64,000 bases of DNA from Alphaproteobacteria bacterium (GCA_024742275.1 JANSYS010000007.1:124001-188000), one strand, 5' to 3'. Numbered from the stretch's first letter, positions 9,053-18,828 are shown. Made by a program: numbers and translations. Notes: generated by a model not told the origin, from the letters alone.

Positions 9053-9916
9053 ATGAGCGAGAAGGAGATCGACGACGTCACCAATGTCGAGACCACCGGT
9101 CACGAATGGGACGGGATCAAAGAGCTGAACAATCCGCTGCCGCGCTGGTGGGTGTGGGTGTTCTACGCCACCATCGTGTTCGCGATCGGCTACTGCATCT
9201 ACTACCCCGCGATCCCGCTGATCGAGGGGGCGACCAAGGGTGTCGGCGGCTATTCCAGCCGGCTCGAGCTGCAGCAGACCATGGCCGACGTGGAGGCCGG
9301 GAGAGCGGACATGCTGGAGCGGATCCGTACGACCGACGTGACGGAAATCCGGGACGACCCGGAGCTTGCGCGATTCGCGTCGGCGGGTGGGGCGTCGGCC
9401 TTCAAGGTCTACTGCTCCCAATGCCACGGCAGCGGCGCCCAGGGGGCGGCGGGCTATCCGAACCTGAACGACGACGACTGGCTGTGGGGTGGCTCGGTCG
9501 ACCAGATCGCCCACACCATTCGACACGGCGTACGCTACGAGGAGGACCCGGAAACCCGGTACTCGGAGATGCCGGCCTTTGCAGGGGTCCTGCCGCGCGA
9601 GGAGGTGCTGGCCGTGGCCAACTATGTCCGCTCGCTCTCCGGTCTGGATCACGAAGGCACGGCGATGGAGACCGGGACCCGGGTCTATATGGAGAACTGC
9701 GCCGCCTGCCACGGCGATGACGGCCTCGGCAACACCGATCTGGGCGCGCCCAACCTGGCCGACGCGCTCTGGCTCTACGGCAGCAGCCACCAGGAGCTGG
9801 TCTCCCAGATCAACAATCCCAAGCACGGCGTGATGCCGTCTTGGGGCGACCGTCTCGGCGACGCGATGGTCAAGCAACTGGCCGTCTACGTGCACGGTCT
9901 GGGCGGCGGCGAATAG
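9053..9916 (+). CDS. ccoP: cbb3 oxidase subunit III, di-heme cytochrome c (CcoP)
   Basis: Receives electrons from soluble cytochromes and passes them to CcoO. The N-terminal signature NPLPRWWVWVFYATIVFA leads into one membrane helix (about 31-52). Two periplasmic heme c domains follow: CSQCH (Cys121, Cys124, His125) and CAACH (Cys216, Cys219, His220). At 287 residues it is the usual length. Its AAGGAGGA ribosome site lies inside the end of ccoQ, suggesting coupled translation. Confidence 0.97.
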   Translation: MSEKEIDDVTNVETTGHEWDGIKELNNPLPRWWVWVFYATIVFAIGYCIYYPAIPLIEGATKGVGGYSSRLELQQTMADVEAGRADMLERIRTTDVTEIRDDPELARFASAGGASAFKVYCSQCHGSGAQGAAGYPNLNDDDWLWGGSVDQIAHTIRHGVRYEEDPETRYSEMPAFAGVLPREEVLAVANYVRSLSGLDHEGTAMETGTRVYMENCAACHGDDGLGNTDLGAPNLADALWLYGSSHQELVSQINNPKHGVMPSWGDRLGDAMVKQLAVYVHGLGGGE

Positions 9917-9950
9917 CCGCCCCCGCACACAAGATTGGCGGAGATACCCG

Positions 9951-11525
9951 ATGACGACGGTTGACCAGAACGGCAAGGCAGGGGGCGGCCTCGAGCAATT
10001 CGACGTCGAACCGGTCAACCGTCGCGACCGCCAACAGCCGCTCTACGCGCCTCGCAAGAAGATACACCCGAAGCGTGCGGAGGGCGCCTTCCGCCGCTTC
10101 AAGTGGTTGGTGATGCTGGTCACCCTGGGAATCTACTACGCGACACCCTGGATTCGCTGGGATCGGGGAGAGTTCGCCCCGGATCAGGCGGTTCTGCTGG
10201 ATCTGTACAACCGACGTTTCTATTTCTTCTGGGTCGAGATCTGGCCGCAGGAATTCTACTACGTGGCCGGTCTGTTGCTGATGGCTGCCCTCGGCCTGTT
10301 CCTCGTCACCTCGTCCGTCGGCCGCGCCTGGTGCGGCTACACCTGCCCGCAGACCGTCTGGGTCGACCTGTTCCTGGTCGTCGAGCGGTTTATCGAGGGC
10401 GACCGCAACAAGCGCATCCGCCTCGACAAGGCGGCGATGAACGCCTCGAAGCTCGCAAAGCGCGTCAGCAAGCACGCGATCTGGCTGCTGATCGCGGTGG
10501 CCACCGGCGGCGCCTGGATCTTCTACTTCGCCGACGCGCCCACCCTGCTGTCGGACGTCGTGTCCGGCACCGCGCCGACCGTCGCCTACGGCACCATCGC
10601 CGTGCTGACCTTCACCACCTATTCGCTGGGCGGCTTGATGCGAGAGCAGGTCTGCACCTACATGTGCCCCTGGCCGCGTATCCAGGCGGCGATGCTCGAC
10701 GAGCACTCGCTGACCGTGACCTACAACGCTTGGCGGGGCGAGCCACGCTCCCGCCACCAGAAACGCGAGCAGACGGCCGGCACGGCGGCCGGCGACTGCG
10801 TCGACTGCAATGCCTGCGTCGCCGTCTGCCCCATGGGCATCGACATCCGCGACGGCCAGCAGCTCGAGTGCATCACCTGTGCGCTGTGCATCGACGCCTG
10901 CGACGACATCATGCAGAGGCTTGACCGGCCGAAGGGGCTGATCTCCTACTCGACGCTGGCCAGCTACGATCACAACATGCGCCTGGCGCAGCTCGCCGAC
11001 GGCACCATCGATCCCGGCCGCGTGCACACGCCCGAGGGCAGGATCGCGCCGGAGGTGCAGCACACCACCCTGCGCTCCATCCTCCGGCCGCGGACCATCG
11101 CCTACTTCACCATCTGGTCTCTGATCGGGCTGGCCATGGTGGTCATGCTGGCGACCCGGGAACGGCTGGAGCTCAACGTCCTGCACGACCGAAATCCGGT
11201 GTCGGTGACCCTGTCGGACGGGACCGTCCGCAACGGCTACACGGTCAAGATCCTCAACATGATGCCTGAGAAGCGGACCATCCTGCTGACCATCGAAGAC
11301 TTCCCAGAGAGCGCTATGCTGATGCCGCTGGAGAAGGACGAGCCGCGGCAGGCCATCTTCCTCGACGTCGATCCCGACAGCCTGCGCGCACAGAAGATCT
11401 TCGTCATCGCCGACCCGGGCGGTCTCGAGGGCCAGCAGACCCCCTTCCGGTTCCGCGTCCGGGACAGCGCCGGATCCGAGCGGGCGGAATACGACGCGAT
11501 CTTCGACAATGGAGGAGCACGATGA
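9951..11525 (+). CDS. ccoG: cbb3 oxidase accessory ferredoxin-like protein (CcoG/FixG)
   Basis: A membrane protein with two 4Fe-4S cluster motifs, proposed to act in copper reduction during cbb3 assembly. Several membrane helices flank the conserved segment GRAWCGYTCPQTVW. The double ferredoxin motif CVDCNACVAVCP / CITCALCIDACDD lies near residues 283-322, followed by another helix and a C-terminal immunoglobulin-like periplasmic domain. 524 residues, normal for the family. It follows ccoP by 34 nt and overlaps ccoH by 4 nt (ATGA). Confidence 0.96.
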   Translation: MTTVDQNGKAGGGLEQFDVEPVNRRDRQQPLYAPRKKIHPKRAEGAFRRFKWLVMLVTLGIYYATPWIRWDRGEFAPDQAVLLDLYNRRFYFFWVEIWPQEFYYVAGLLLMAALGLFLVTSSVGRAWCGYTCPQTVWVDLFLVVERFIEGDRNKRIRLDKAAMNASKLAKRVSKHAIWLLIAVATGGAWIFYFADAPTLLSDVVSGTAPTVAYGTIAVLTFTTYSLGGLMREQVCTYMCPWPRIQAAMLDEHSLTVTYNAWRGEPRSRHQKREQTAGTAAGDCVDCNACVAVCPMGIDIRDGQQLECITCALCIDACDDIMQRLDRPKGLISYSTLASYDHNMRLAQLADGTIDPGRVHTPEGRIAPEVQHTTLRSILRPRTIAYFTIWSLIGLAMVVMLATRERLELNVLHDRNPVSVTLSDGTVRNGYTVKILNMMPEKRTILLTIEDFPESAMLMPLEKDEPRQAIFLDVDPDSLRAQKIFVIADPGGLEGQQTPFRFRVRDSAGSERAEYDAIFDNGGAR

Positions 11526-12034
11526 GCGATCTCACCCCCGCCCCAGCACCGTCGAGCGCCGGTTCGTTCCGGCTCACTGGGCGACATGTTCTCTTCGGCA
11601 TGATCGCGTTCTTCGGCCTGATCGTGGCCGTCAACCTGACGATGGCCACCTTCGCCTCGATGACTTGGCCGGGACTGGTCGTGGCCAACTCCTATGTGGA
11701 GAGCCAGCGCTTCAACACCCGGCTCGAGCAGGCCCGCCAGCAGCAGGCGCTCGGCTTTACGCTGCGCTTCGAACAATCCCACGACACCCTGACCCTGGCG
11801 CTGCGCGACCTCGATGGAAACGGCGTTCGGATCCTGGGCGGTACCGTGCAGATCGGCCGCCCGGTGACCCGGACCGAGGATCGGATCATCGACGTGCCCG
11901 CCGCGCCGGACGGACTCGTCTCCATGCCGGACGCCCTCGCGCCCGGTCTTTGGGTCGCCGACGTCGCCCTGCTTCTCGAGGGAGACCTGGTCTGGCGCTA
12001 CGAGACCCGATTCTCGGTGAAAGGCGGCGACTGA
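11522..12034 (+). CDS. ccoH: FixH/CcoH family protein
   Basis: A 170-residue single-span membrane protein. A hydrophobic helix at about residues 20-45 is followed by AVNLTMATFASMTWPGLVVANSY and a periplasmic beta-rich domain. This matches FixH, needed for stable cbb3 oxidase in rhizobia and Rhodobacter. Its ATG overlaps the ccoG stop and ccoI begins 1 nt after its own stop, so the three are probably translated together. Confidence 0.9.
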   Translation: MSDLTPAPAPSSAGSFRLTGRHVLFGMIAFFGLIVAVNLTMATFASMTWPGLVVANSYVESQRFNTRLEQARQQQALGFTLRFEQSHDTLTLALRDLDGNGVRILGGTVQIGRPVTRTEDRIIDVPAAPDGLVSMPDALAPGLWVADVALLLEGDLVWRYETRFSVKGGD

Positions 12035-12035
12035 C

Positions 12036-14330
12036 ATGTCCTGCTGCGCCGCCTCCGCCTCACTGTCTGTTCCCGGCTCGGCCCACCGGCCGGATCGCAG
12101 CGAACTGCTGGACGCCTCCCACGACCTGGGAGATGGCCTCGTCTCGACCCGCCTCGCCGTGCCCGATGCCCACTGCGCCGGCTGTATCGCCGCCATCGAG
12201 AAGGCGGTCGGCGGCGTCGAGGGCGTGGAGGACGCGCGGGTCAATCTCGCCGGCAGATTCGTCACGGTGAAATGGCCCCGCGAGGCGGTCGATCCCGAGG
12301 CCGTGTTCGCCGCCCTCGACCGGGCGGGATACCGCTCCGGCCTGATGGACATGGCGGAGACCGGTCCGGACCCGGTGCTGCGCCGGCTGTTCATCGCACT
12401 CGCCGTCGCCGGCTTCGCCGCCGGCAACGTGATGCTGCTGTCGGTCTCGGTCTGGTCCGGCGCCGACGCCGCCACCCGCGACCTGTTCCATTGGATCTCC
12501 GCCGGCATCGCCGTTCCCGCAGTGGCCGTCGCCGGGCGGCCGTTCTTCGCCCCCGCGCTTCACGCGCTGAAAGCCGGTCGGCTGAACATGGATGTGCCGA
12601 TCTCCCTCGCGGTGATTCTCGCCGTGGCCCTGTCGCTGCACGAGACACTGACCGGAGGGACCCACGCCTATTTCGACGCCTCGGTTACGCTGCTCTTCTT
12701 CCTGCTGATCGGTCGCACGCTGGATCACGTCATGCGATCGCGTGCCGGGGCGGCGCTCCGAACGCTGGACCGCACAACACCCCGCGGCGCGGTCGTCGTC
12801 GCCGAGGACGGCTCCCACACATGGACACCGATCGGCGACATCGTCCCCGGTATGACGGTTTTCGTCGCCTCCGGCGACCGGGTGCCGGTCGACGGCACGA
12901 TTGCGTCCAGAAGCGTTACGGTGGACCTCTCCATTGTGACCGGAGAGAGCGATCCGGTCGTTCTGACCACGGGGGAGATCGTGGTTGCCGGCGCGCTGGT
13001 GGTCGAGGGCCCACTCGATCTGACCGCGACCAGGGCCGCGACCGCATCCTTCCTGGGCGAGATGCGCTCGATGCTGGAGGCGGCGGAAACGGCGCGCCCG
13101 GCATTGAGCCGCCTGGCCGACAGGGCTGCGGCTGTCTACGCGCCGGCCGTGCATCTCGTCGCCGCCGCCACTTTCGCCGGTTGGTTGGTCGCCGGGGACG
13201 GACTGCATCACGCGCTGACCACCGCGATCGCCGTGCTGATCATCACCTGTCCCTGCGCTCTCGGTCTTGCCGCACCGATCGTTCAGGTCGTGGCGGCAGG
13301 GCGACTATTGAAGAGCCGTATCCTCCTGCGTGACGGCGGCGCGTTGGAGACGCTGGCCACGGTGGATCGGGTCGTGCTGGACAAGACCGGCACCCTGACC
13401 ACTCCAACGGTCGATCGGGCGACACTGGGCGGGATTTCCGAGGAGGCCCGTGCCGTCGCCGCTGCGCTGTCATGCCAGAGTCGCCATCCCATAGCGCGCG
13501 CCATCGAGGCGGCCTGCGCCGGTGGCGTCGCCAAGGTCGACGGGATGCGGGAGGAAACCGGCCGCGGCATCGAAGGAACGCTGGCCGGGCGACGCTGGCG
13601 ACTGGGTCGAGCGGACTGGGCGTTGGACGCGGACGCGCTGGCCGCGCTGCCGGAGGAGCGCCGCGCATGGCCGGTACTGTCCCAAGACGGCGCGCTCGCC
13701 GCAACCATTCAGATCACCGACCGCCCGCGGCCCGGCGCCGACGCCGCCGTAGCGGCGCTCAAGGATCTCGGTCTGGCCCCGATCCTGCTGTCGGGCGACG
13801 GCGAGACCAAAGTGGCCGAGACGGCGCGATGGCTCGGCCTGCAAGACTGGAGTGCCGGGGCCACGCCGGCTGGCAAGATCGACGCGATCCGGCAGATGCA
13901 GGCCGATGGCCACCGGGTCCTCATGGTCGGCGACGGGCTGAACGACGCGCCGGCGCTCGCCGCGGCGGACGTGTCGATGGCCCCGAGCGCGGCCTCAGAC
14001 GTCAGCCGCAGCGCGGCGTCCATCGTGTTCCTGAGCGAAGACATGGGGGCCCTGCCGTCGGCGATCGCGGTCGCCCGCATGGCGCGGCGTCTGATCCTGC
14101 AGAATTTCGGACTGGCCGTCCTCTACAACGCGATCGCGATTCCCCTGGCCATCGCCGGCTATGCGACGCCGCTCTCCGCGGCCATCGCCATGTCGGCCTC
14201 CTCCGTCGTCGTCGTGGCCAACGCCCTGCGCCTCGCCTTGCCGGACCGCGCAGGGGGCGCCGTCAAACGGGCGACGCCCGGGAGCGAAGCCGTCACCGAT
14301 CTTCCCCCCGCTCTCGGAGCCCGCGCATGA
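12036..14330 (+). CDS. ccoI: copper-exporting P1B-type ATPase for cbb3 oxidase (CcoI/FixI)
   Basis: Moves copper across the membrane for oxidase assembly. An N-terminal heavy-metal domain has Cys47 and Cys50 (HCAGC). The transmembrane ion motif CPC is at 405-407 and the phosphorylation site DKTGT begins at Asp449. The hinge GDGLND follows, and the total of 764 residues fits the FixI group. Two further cysteines at residues 3-4 precede the metal domain. Its stop overlaps the ccoS start by 4 nt. Confidence 0.96.
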   Translation: MSCCAASASLSVPGSAHRPDRSELLDASHDLGDGLVSTRLAVPDAHCAGCIAAIEKAVGGVEGVEDARVNLAGRFVTVKWPREAVDPEAVFAALDRAGYRSGLMDMAETGPDPVLRRLFIALAVAGFAAGNVMLLSVSVWSGADAATRDLFHWISAGIAVPAVAVAGRPFFAPALHALKAGRLNMDVPISLAVILAVALSLHETLTGGTHAYFDASVTLLFFLLIGRTLDHVMRSRAGAALRTLDRTTPRGAVVVAEDGSHTWTPIGDIVPGMTVFVASGDRVPVDGTIASRSVTVDLSIVTGESDPVVLTTGEIVVAGALVVEGPLDLTATRAATASFLGEMRSMLEAAETARPALSRLADRAAAVYAPAVHLVAAATFAGWLVAGDGLHHALTTAIAVLIITCPCALGLAAPIVQVVAAGRLLKSRILLRDGGALETLATVDRVVLDKTGTLTTPTVDRATLGGISEEARAVAAALSCQSRHPIARAIEAACAGGVAKVDGMREETGRGIEGTLAGRRWRLGRADWALDADALAALPEERRAWPVLSQDGALAATIQITDRPRPGADAAVAALKDLGLAPILLSGDGETKVAETARWLGLQDWSAGATPAGKIDAIRQMQADGHRVLMVGDGLNDAPALAAADVSMAPSAASDVSRSAASIVFLSEDMGALPSAIAVARMARRLILQNFGLAVLYNAIAIPLAIAGYATPLSAAIAMSASSVVVVANALRLALPDRAGGAVKRATPGSEAVTDLPPALGARA

Positions 14331-14482
14331 ACATCCTGGCGATCCTGATCCCCGCGGCCTTGGTTCTCGGCCTGATCGGGCTGGTGGCCTTCCTGTGGGC
14401 GCTCCGCTCCGGCCAGTTCGAGGATCTCGACGGCGCGGCCGAACGCATCCTCCTCCCCGAGGACGATAGACCCAACCCGTAG
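14327..14482 (+). CDS. ccoS: cbb3 oxidase maturation protein CcoS
   Basis: A 51-residue protein starting MNILAILIPAALVLGLIG. One membrane helix (about residues 3-25) is followed by ALRSGQFEDLDGAAERIL, the CcoS hallmark (W/R-S-GQFEDLDGxAxRIL). CcoS is required for cofactor insertion into CcoN. It overlaps ccoI by 4 nt and ends the operon; a terminator hairpin follows. Confidence 0.95.
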   Translation: MNILAILIPAALVLGLIGLVAFLWALRSGQFEDLDGAAERILLPEDDRPNP

Positions 14483-14509
14483 AGGCGGCCCGGCAGCCGC
14501 CGAAAAGCA

Positions 14510-14537
14510 ACGGGGCCGATCCTAAGACCGGCCCCGT
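14510..14537. terminator. bidirectional terminator between ccoS and the ABC importer
   Basis: ACGGGGCCG and CGGCCCCGT form a 9-bp stem with a 10-nt loop. On the plus strand CCATCTTT follows; on the minus strand TTGCTTTTC follows. It sits between two convergent operons and can serve both. Confidence 0.75.
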
Positions 14538-14559
14538 CCATCTTTCCGTGACCGTCAGG

Positions 14560-16149
14560 TCACTTGAGCTCGAGGCTCAAGCCCTTGTAGAGGCCGGCGC
14601 CGTACAGACCATGGGCCTGGACCGGCTTCAGTTTCGGACCGGCGGCAACGAACATTGGCTCGTGGACCAGCGGAATCCAGACCACGGCGTCGTGAACCTT
14701 CTTCTGGATCTTCGCATAGGCCTCCGCGCGCCCGGCGTCGCTCAGGGCGCCACGGCCCTCGAACAGCCACTGGTCCGTCTCCTTGTCGTCCCAGTTCATC
14801 CGGTTCGGGCTCGGCATGTTCCCGGACGGGAAGTACAGGTTCAGCGCGTCGCCGGCCGACACGTACGGATAGCTCATCGTGTACATGTCGAAGTCCTGGG
14901 TCTTCAGCTTGCCCCAGACGACCGTGGCGTCGAACAGTTCGACCTTCATGTCGACGCCGACCTTGCGCAGGTCGCCCTGCACCGCCTCGGTGATCTGCCT
15001 CCAGATATTGGTGAAGCTGTAGGTGATCAGTTCGAGCTTCTGGCCGTCTTTGTAGCGGAAGCCGTCATCGCCCAGCGTCCAGCCCGCCTCGTCAAGCAGC
15101 GCCGCCGCTTTTTCCGGATCATAGCCGAAGAGTCCCTCATTGATCGCGTCACCGGCGTAGTCGAGGGTGCCTGGATGAACATAGGCGGTGGCCGGCTCGG
15201 CCTTGCCGAAGAACGGTCCCTCAGCGAGCGCCTTCTGGTCGACGGCCAGGTTGATCGCCTCGCGAACTTTGACGTCGGAGACGTTGTCGCGGGTGATCTT
15301 GAAGCCGATGTAGAAGGTCCAGAAGTAGAAGGGCGGCTGGGTGAGCGAGATCTGCGGATTGGCCTCGAGCTGATCGATCGACCAGTACGGCAGATACTGG
15401 GTCACGTCGCCCTGGCCGGTCTGAATGCCGGCGACCACGTTGTTCTCTTCCGGAACGATCTTCCAGACGACCTTGTCGACCTTGGCCGGTCCCGTGTTCG
15501 CGTAGAAGGACGGGCCCCAGGTGTAGGCCTCGTGCTTGGTAAGCACGAGCTCGTTGCGCGGCTCCCAACTCTCGAAGCAGTACGGGCCGGTGCCATCGAA
15601 GCCCTTCACGCCGAAATCATCGCCGAGTTCGTTGACCTGATCGACGTTGATGATCGTGTGGAAATGCTGGGTCATCTGGTAGAGCAGCTCGGAGTACGGC
15701 TGCTCCAGCTCGTATTCGACCGTGTAGTCGTCCACCGCACGGACTTCCTTCACGTCGCCGGCGCGGTTCTTGACCACGCCCTTGTCGAGGTTGAGCCAGC
15801 GATCGATCGTCGCTTTCACGTCGGCGGCGGTGAACTTCTTGCCGGAGCAGAACGTCACGTCATCCCGCAGGTGGAAGGTGTAGAGTGTGCCGTCGTCCGA
15901 CACCTCCCACGACTTCGCGAGAAGTGGGTGGATGGTCTTCATGTCCGGATCAAGCGAGACGAGCGTGTCGCCTGCCATGAACATGATCTCCGCCGTCGAT
16001 CGGGCGGTCGAGGTGTGCGGGTCGTAGCGGTCGGTATCAATCTGCCGCATGACCGTGACGGACGATTGAGCCGACGCCGAAGTCGACAACGGCACGGCGG
16101 CGGCGAGCGCCACTGCGCCCGCTGTGAGCCACTTGTTTACATGTCCCAT
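14560..16149 (-). CDS. ABC transporter substrate-binding protein, peptide family (family 5)
   Basis: A 529-residue periplasmic binding protein of the DppA/OppA type. A Sec signal peptide (MGHVNKWLTAGAVALAAAVP, ending near SASAQ) is followed by family-5 features such as DRYDPHTS near the start, TFHLRDDVTFCSGKKFTAAD and the C-terminal WIPLVHEPMFVAAGP. The start has an AGGAGG ribosome site 7 nt upstream. It is the last gene of a three-gene importer operon. Family members bind peptides, nickel, opines or sugars, so the ligand is unknown. Confidence 0.92.
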   Translation of the reverse strand: MGHVNKWLTAGAVALAAAVPLSTSASAQSSVTVMRQIDTDRYDPHTSTARSTAEIMFMAGDTLVSLDPDMKTIHPLLAKSWEVSDDGTLYTFHLRDDVTFCSGKKFTAADVKATIDRWLNLDKGVVKNRAGDVKEVRAVDDYTVEYELEQPYSELLYQMTQHFHTIINVDQVNELGDDFGVKGFDGTGPYCFESWEPRNELVLTKHEAYTWGPSFYANTGPAKVDKVVWKIVPEENNVVAGIQTGQGDVTQYLPYWSIDQLEANPQISLTQPPFYFWTFYIGFKITRDNVSDVKVREAINLAVDQKALAEGPFFGKAEPATAYVHPGTLDYAGDAINEGLFGYDPEKAAALLDEAGWTLGDDGFRYKDGQKLELITYSFTNIWRQITEAVQGDLRKVGVDMKVELFDATVVWGKLKTQDFDMYTMSYPYVSAGDALNLYFPSGNMPSPNRMNWDDKETDQWLFEGRGALSDAGRAEAYAKIQKKVHDAVVWIPLVHEPMFVAAGPKLKPVQAHGLYGAGLYKGLSLELK

Positions 16150-16229
16150 TTACTGGCCTCCTGGGGTGTTCCGGGGCGTTTGTGCCACGCCCCGCTCTTT
16201 GTCCCGCGCCGTCCCAACCCCCTTCGGGA

Positions 16230-17174
16230 CTATTGACGCAGGCGTGGATCGAGGACGTCCCGCAGCGCGTCACCGAGCACGTTGAAGGCGAGCACGATGA
16301 GGAAAATGACAAGGCTCGGGATCGTCGAGACGTGCGGCGCGAAGAACAGGAAGTTCCGTCCTTCCGACGCCATGGTGCCGAGTTCGGCGGTCGGCGGTTG
16401 AGCGCCGAGGCCGATGAAGCTGAGCGCGGCGCCGAGCAGGATGGTCTGTCCGAGCTGCAGCGTCAGATAGACGAAGATCGTCGACAGGCAGTTCGGCAGC
16501 AAGTGACGCCAGATGATGCGCATGTCGCTCATGCCGATGGCCCGGCAGGCGGTGATGTACTCCATCTGCATCTGCACCAGGGCCGCGCCCCGGGTGATGC
16601 GGGCGATGGTGGGGATCGCGGCAATGGTCAACGCTATCGTGATCGCGAAGATGCCGGCGCCCAGCACGGCGGCGATGGCGAGTCCGAACAGGATCGACGG
16701 GAACGACAGCAGAATGTCGACCAAGCGCATGATCGGACCTTCAAGCCGCCGGAAATACGCGGCGATCAGGCCCAGGGCCGACCCGATAAGGCCACCCGCC
16801 AGTACCGCCAGCAATCCCATGATCAGCGTCGTGCGCGTGCCGTAGAGCAACCGTGTCACAATGTCCCGCCCCTGACCGTCGGTGCCGAGCAGGTGTTCGG
16901 GCAGCCCTCCCTCTGTCCAGGACGGCGGCTTCAGCATGTTCCGCAGATTGTTGTCGTAGGGATCGTGAGGCGCGAGGACCGGCGCGAAGAGAGCGCAGAA
17001 CACGATGATCGCCAACACGATCGCCGACAGCATCGCTCCCTTGTCCCGGGCCAATTTGCGCAACACCGAGGAGCGGATCATGGACGTTCCCGCTCCAGGC
17101 TCGGCCTCCGGTCCAACCCCCGGAGCGGCCCCAGGAGTGCCCCCGGGCGGGTTTTGCATCTGAATCTCGGTCAT
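16230..17174 (-). CDS. ABC transporter permease, DppC type
   Basis: Inner-membrane permease of a peptide-type importer, 314 residues. A Pro/Gly-rich N-terminal stretch precedes the first helix, then the family segments HLLGTDGQGRDIVTRLLYG and the EAA-loop region EYITACRAIGMSDMRIIWRH. It ends in GDALRDVLDPRLRQ, typical of DppC. The ATG overlaps the stop of the upstream permease gene by 4 nt. A larger frame through this region is only an artefact of the upstream gene. Confidence 0.92.
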   Translation of the reverse strand: MTEIQMQNPPGGTPGAAPGVGPEAEPGAGTSMIRSSVLRKLARDKGAMLSAIVLAIIVFCALFAPVLAPHDPYDNNLRNMLKPPSWTEGGLPEHLLGTDGQGRDIVTRLLYGTRTTLIMGLLAVLAGGLIGSALGLIAAYFRRLEGPIMRLVDILLSFPSILFGLAIAAVLGAGIFAITIALTIAAIPTIARITRGAALVQMQMEYITACRAIGMSDMRIIWRHLLPNCLSTIFVYLTLQLGQTILLGAALSFIGLGAQPPTAELGTMASEGRNFLFFAPHVSTIPSLVIFLIVLAFNVLGDALRDVLDPRLRQ

Positions 17175-18112
17175 CCTGCCCTCACCCGCGGGTCCAGGAA
17201 GGCGTAGAGCACATCGACAATCAGATTCACCAGGATGAAGGAGAGGGCCAGGACCAGGATCGCCCCTTGGCTGAGCGCGTAGTCGGCGGAAACGATCGCG
17301 CCGACGGCCAGCCGCCCGACACCTGGCCAAGCGAACATGGATTCGGTGACCACCGCCCCGCCGAGCAGGAAGCCGATCTGCAGGCCGATCAGCGTAATGA
17401 CCGGGATCAAGGAATTGCGCAGGGCATGGGTCAGCACCACGGTCCGCTCGCTGACGCCCTTGGCTCGAGCGGTACGCACGAAGTCGCTGCCCAGAACCTC
17501 CAGAAGCGATGTCCGGGTCATGCGGGCCACAGGACCGATGAACACGCCGCCCAGGGTGATCGCCGGCAGCGCGATGTGACGCAGCCCGTCCAGCGTCCAG
17601 AGCGGACCACCGCGCCCCTGAAACGGCAAGAGCTGCCAATGGAAGCCGACATACTGGATCAGCATCAGGCCGAACCAGAAAATCGGCATGGACACGCCCG
17701 CGACCGACGCGGCCATGATGATGCGGTCGGAAATCTGCCCGCGGCGCACGGCAGCGAACGTGCCGAAAGCGATGCCGAGGGGCACCGCCCAAATCAGACT
17801 GGCGACCATCAACTCGATGGTCGGGCCCACGGTGTTGCCGAGTTCAACGATGACTTCCGAGTTGGAAATCAGGGACCGACCTAGGTCTCCTTGCAGAACC
17901 CGACCGAGATACATGCCGAACTGGACGATCACGGGCTCGTTCAGACCCATAGCCTCCCGGATGGCCTCCACGTCCGCGGCGCTTGCCGTGGGACCGGCAA
18001 GCACGGTCGCCGGGTCCGTGGGAACGACCTGCATAAGCAGGAAACCGATGAACAGCACGCCGATCAGGACCGGGATCGAGATCAGCAATCGGTGGGCAAT
18101 ATGATGCAGCAC
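17171..18112 (-). CDS. ABC transporter permease, DppB type
   Basis: First gene of the importer operon; inner-membrane permease of about 313 residues. The GTG at 18112 is chosen because AGGAG lies 10 nt upstream and the resulting N-terminus (LHHIAHRLLISIPVLIG) matches DppB proteins; the frame stays open to 18169. The EAA-loop DFVRTARAKGVSERTVVLTH and the ending VDVLYAFLDPRVRAG are typical. No gene for the two ATP-binding subunits follows or precedes it, so the ATPase must be encoded elsewhere or shared. Confidence 0.91.
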   Translation of the reverse strand: MLHHIAHRLLISIPVLIGVLFIGFLLMQVVPTDPATVLAGPTASAADVEAIREAMGLNEPVIVQFGMYLGRVLQGDLGRSLISNSEVIVELGNTVGPTIELMVASLIWAVPLGIAFGTFAAVRRGQISDRIIMAASVAGVSMPIFWFGLMLIQYVGFHWQLLPFQGRGGPLWTLDGLRHIALPAITLGGVFIGPVARMTRTSLLEVLGSDFVRTARAKGVSERTVVLTHALRNSLIPVITLIGLQIGFLLGGAVVTESMFAWPGVGRLAVGAIVSADYALSQGAILVLALSFILVNLIVDVLYAFLDPRVRAG

Positions 18113-18323
18113 CGCGAGGGCGCTCCTAACACAGGAAAACAGGACAGGCGTCTTACAACGACCGGGCAAAGGGTGACATGCACGGCCGGACGCGCGCTAG
18201 CCCCTGATTTTTAATTGTGCATCGCAGCAGTGCAATGGGTGAAATGCCGAATACAAGCCTAAATCGTAGGCAATACAGTCGGATTTTGCCTATCTTTCCG
18301 CCAAATCCAGGGGCGCCATCCTG

Positions 18324-18806
18324 CTAGTCGCCGACAACTGTGTATCCGCCGACCGGACGTCGGACCTTTAATGTCGATCCGACAACCTCGACCACCTCCA
18401 CGGACGTCCCGGTTTCGAGATCCTCATCACAGGCGATGCGCCATCGGGAGTCGCCGACCTTGGCGGCACCGAAACCGTTCACCACCGGCTCCGTCACGCC
18501 GACCCGCTGGCCGATCAGCGACGCGCCGCGCTGGTTCAGACCTTGGGCGGCGCCCAGATCTCCCTTCTGCCACCGCCGGACATACATCCGGACCGGCACG
18601 TAGGACAGGACGGCGAACAAACCGTAGAGGCCGATCTGATAGGCGGTCGGCATATCCACCGCCAACAGGACCACGCCCGTCGCCACACCGGCGATACCGA
18701 ACCACAGGAACAGGGTACCCGGCACGACGATCTCCAAGACCATCAGGGCGAACCCAAGCGTCACCCAATGCCAGGGTTCGGGCCGTATCACGAAGAGCTG
18801 CTCCAT
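18324..18806 (-). CDS. NfeD family membrane protein (short form)
   Basis: A 160-residue protein with three or four hydrophobic helices in the first 80 residues (WHWVTLGFALMVLEIVVPGT) and a small C-terminal OB-fold domain (SLIGQRVGVTEPVVNGFG to the end). This matches the short NfeD form without the protease domain. It lies 22 nt after the stomatin-like gene, the standard NfeD/SPFH pairing, and the two proteins probably form one membrane complex. Confidence 0.9.
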   Translation of the reverse strand: MEQLFVIRPEPWHWVTLGFALMVLEIVVPGTLFLWFGIAGVATGVVLLAVDMPTAYQIGLYGLFAVLSYVPVRMYVRRWQKGDLGAAQGLNQRGASLIGQRVGVTEPVVNGFGAAKVGDSRWRIACDEDLETGTSVEVVEVVGSTLKVRRPVGGYTVVGD

Positions 18807-18828
18807 GCTCGCCTCCTGCTGGCCGTGT

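Noticed and set aside
7592-10018. A very long open frame (about 800 codons) on the minus strand
   Set aside because: It runs antisense to ccoN, ccoO, ccoQ and ccoP and its translation is low-complexity His/Arg/Asp/Gly-rich. High GC content makes such shadow frames common.
14548-16236. A 562-codon plus-strand frame
   Set aside because: Antisense to the ABC binding protein gene, which has a signal peptide and family motifs; the plus-strand translation has no recognisable feature.
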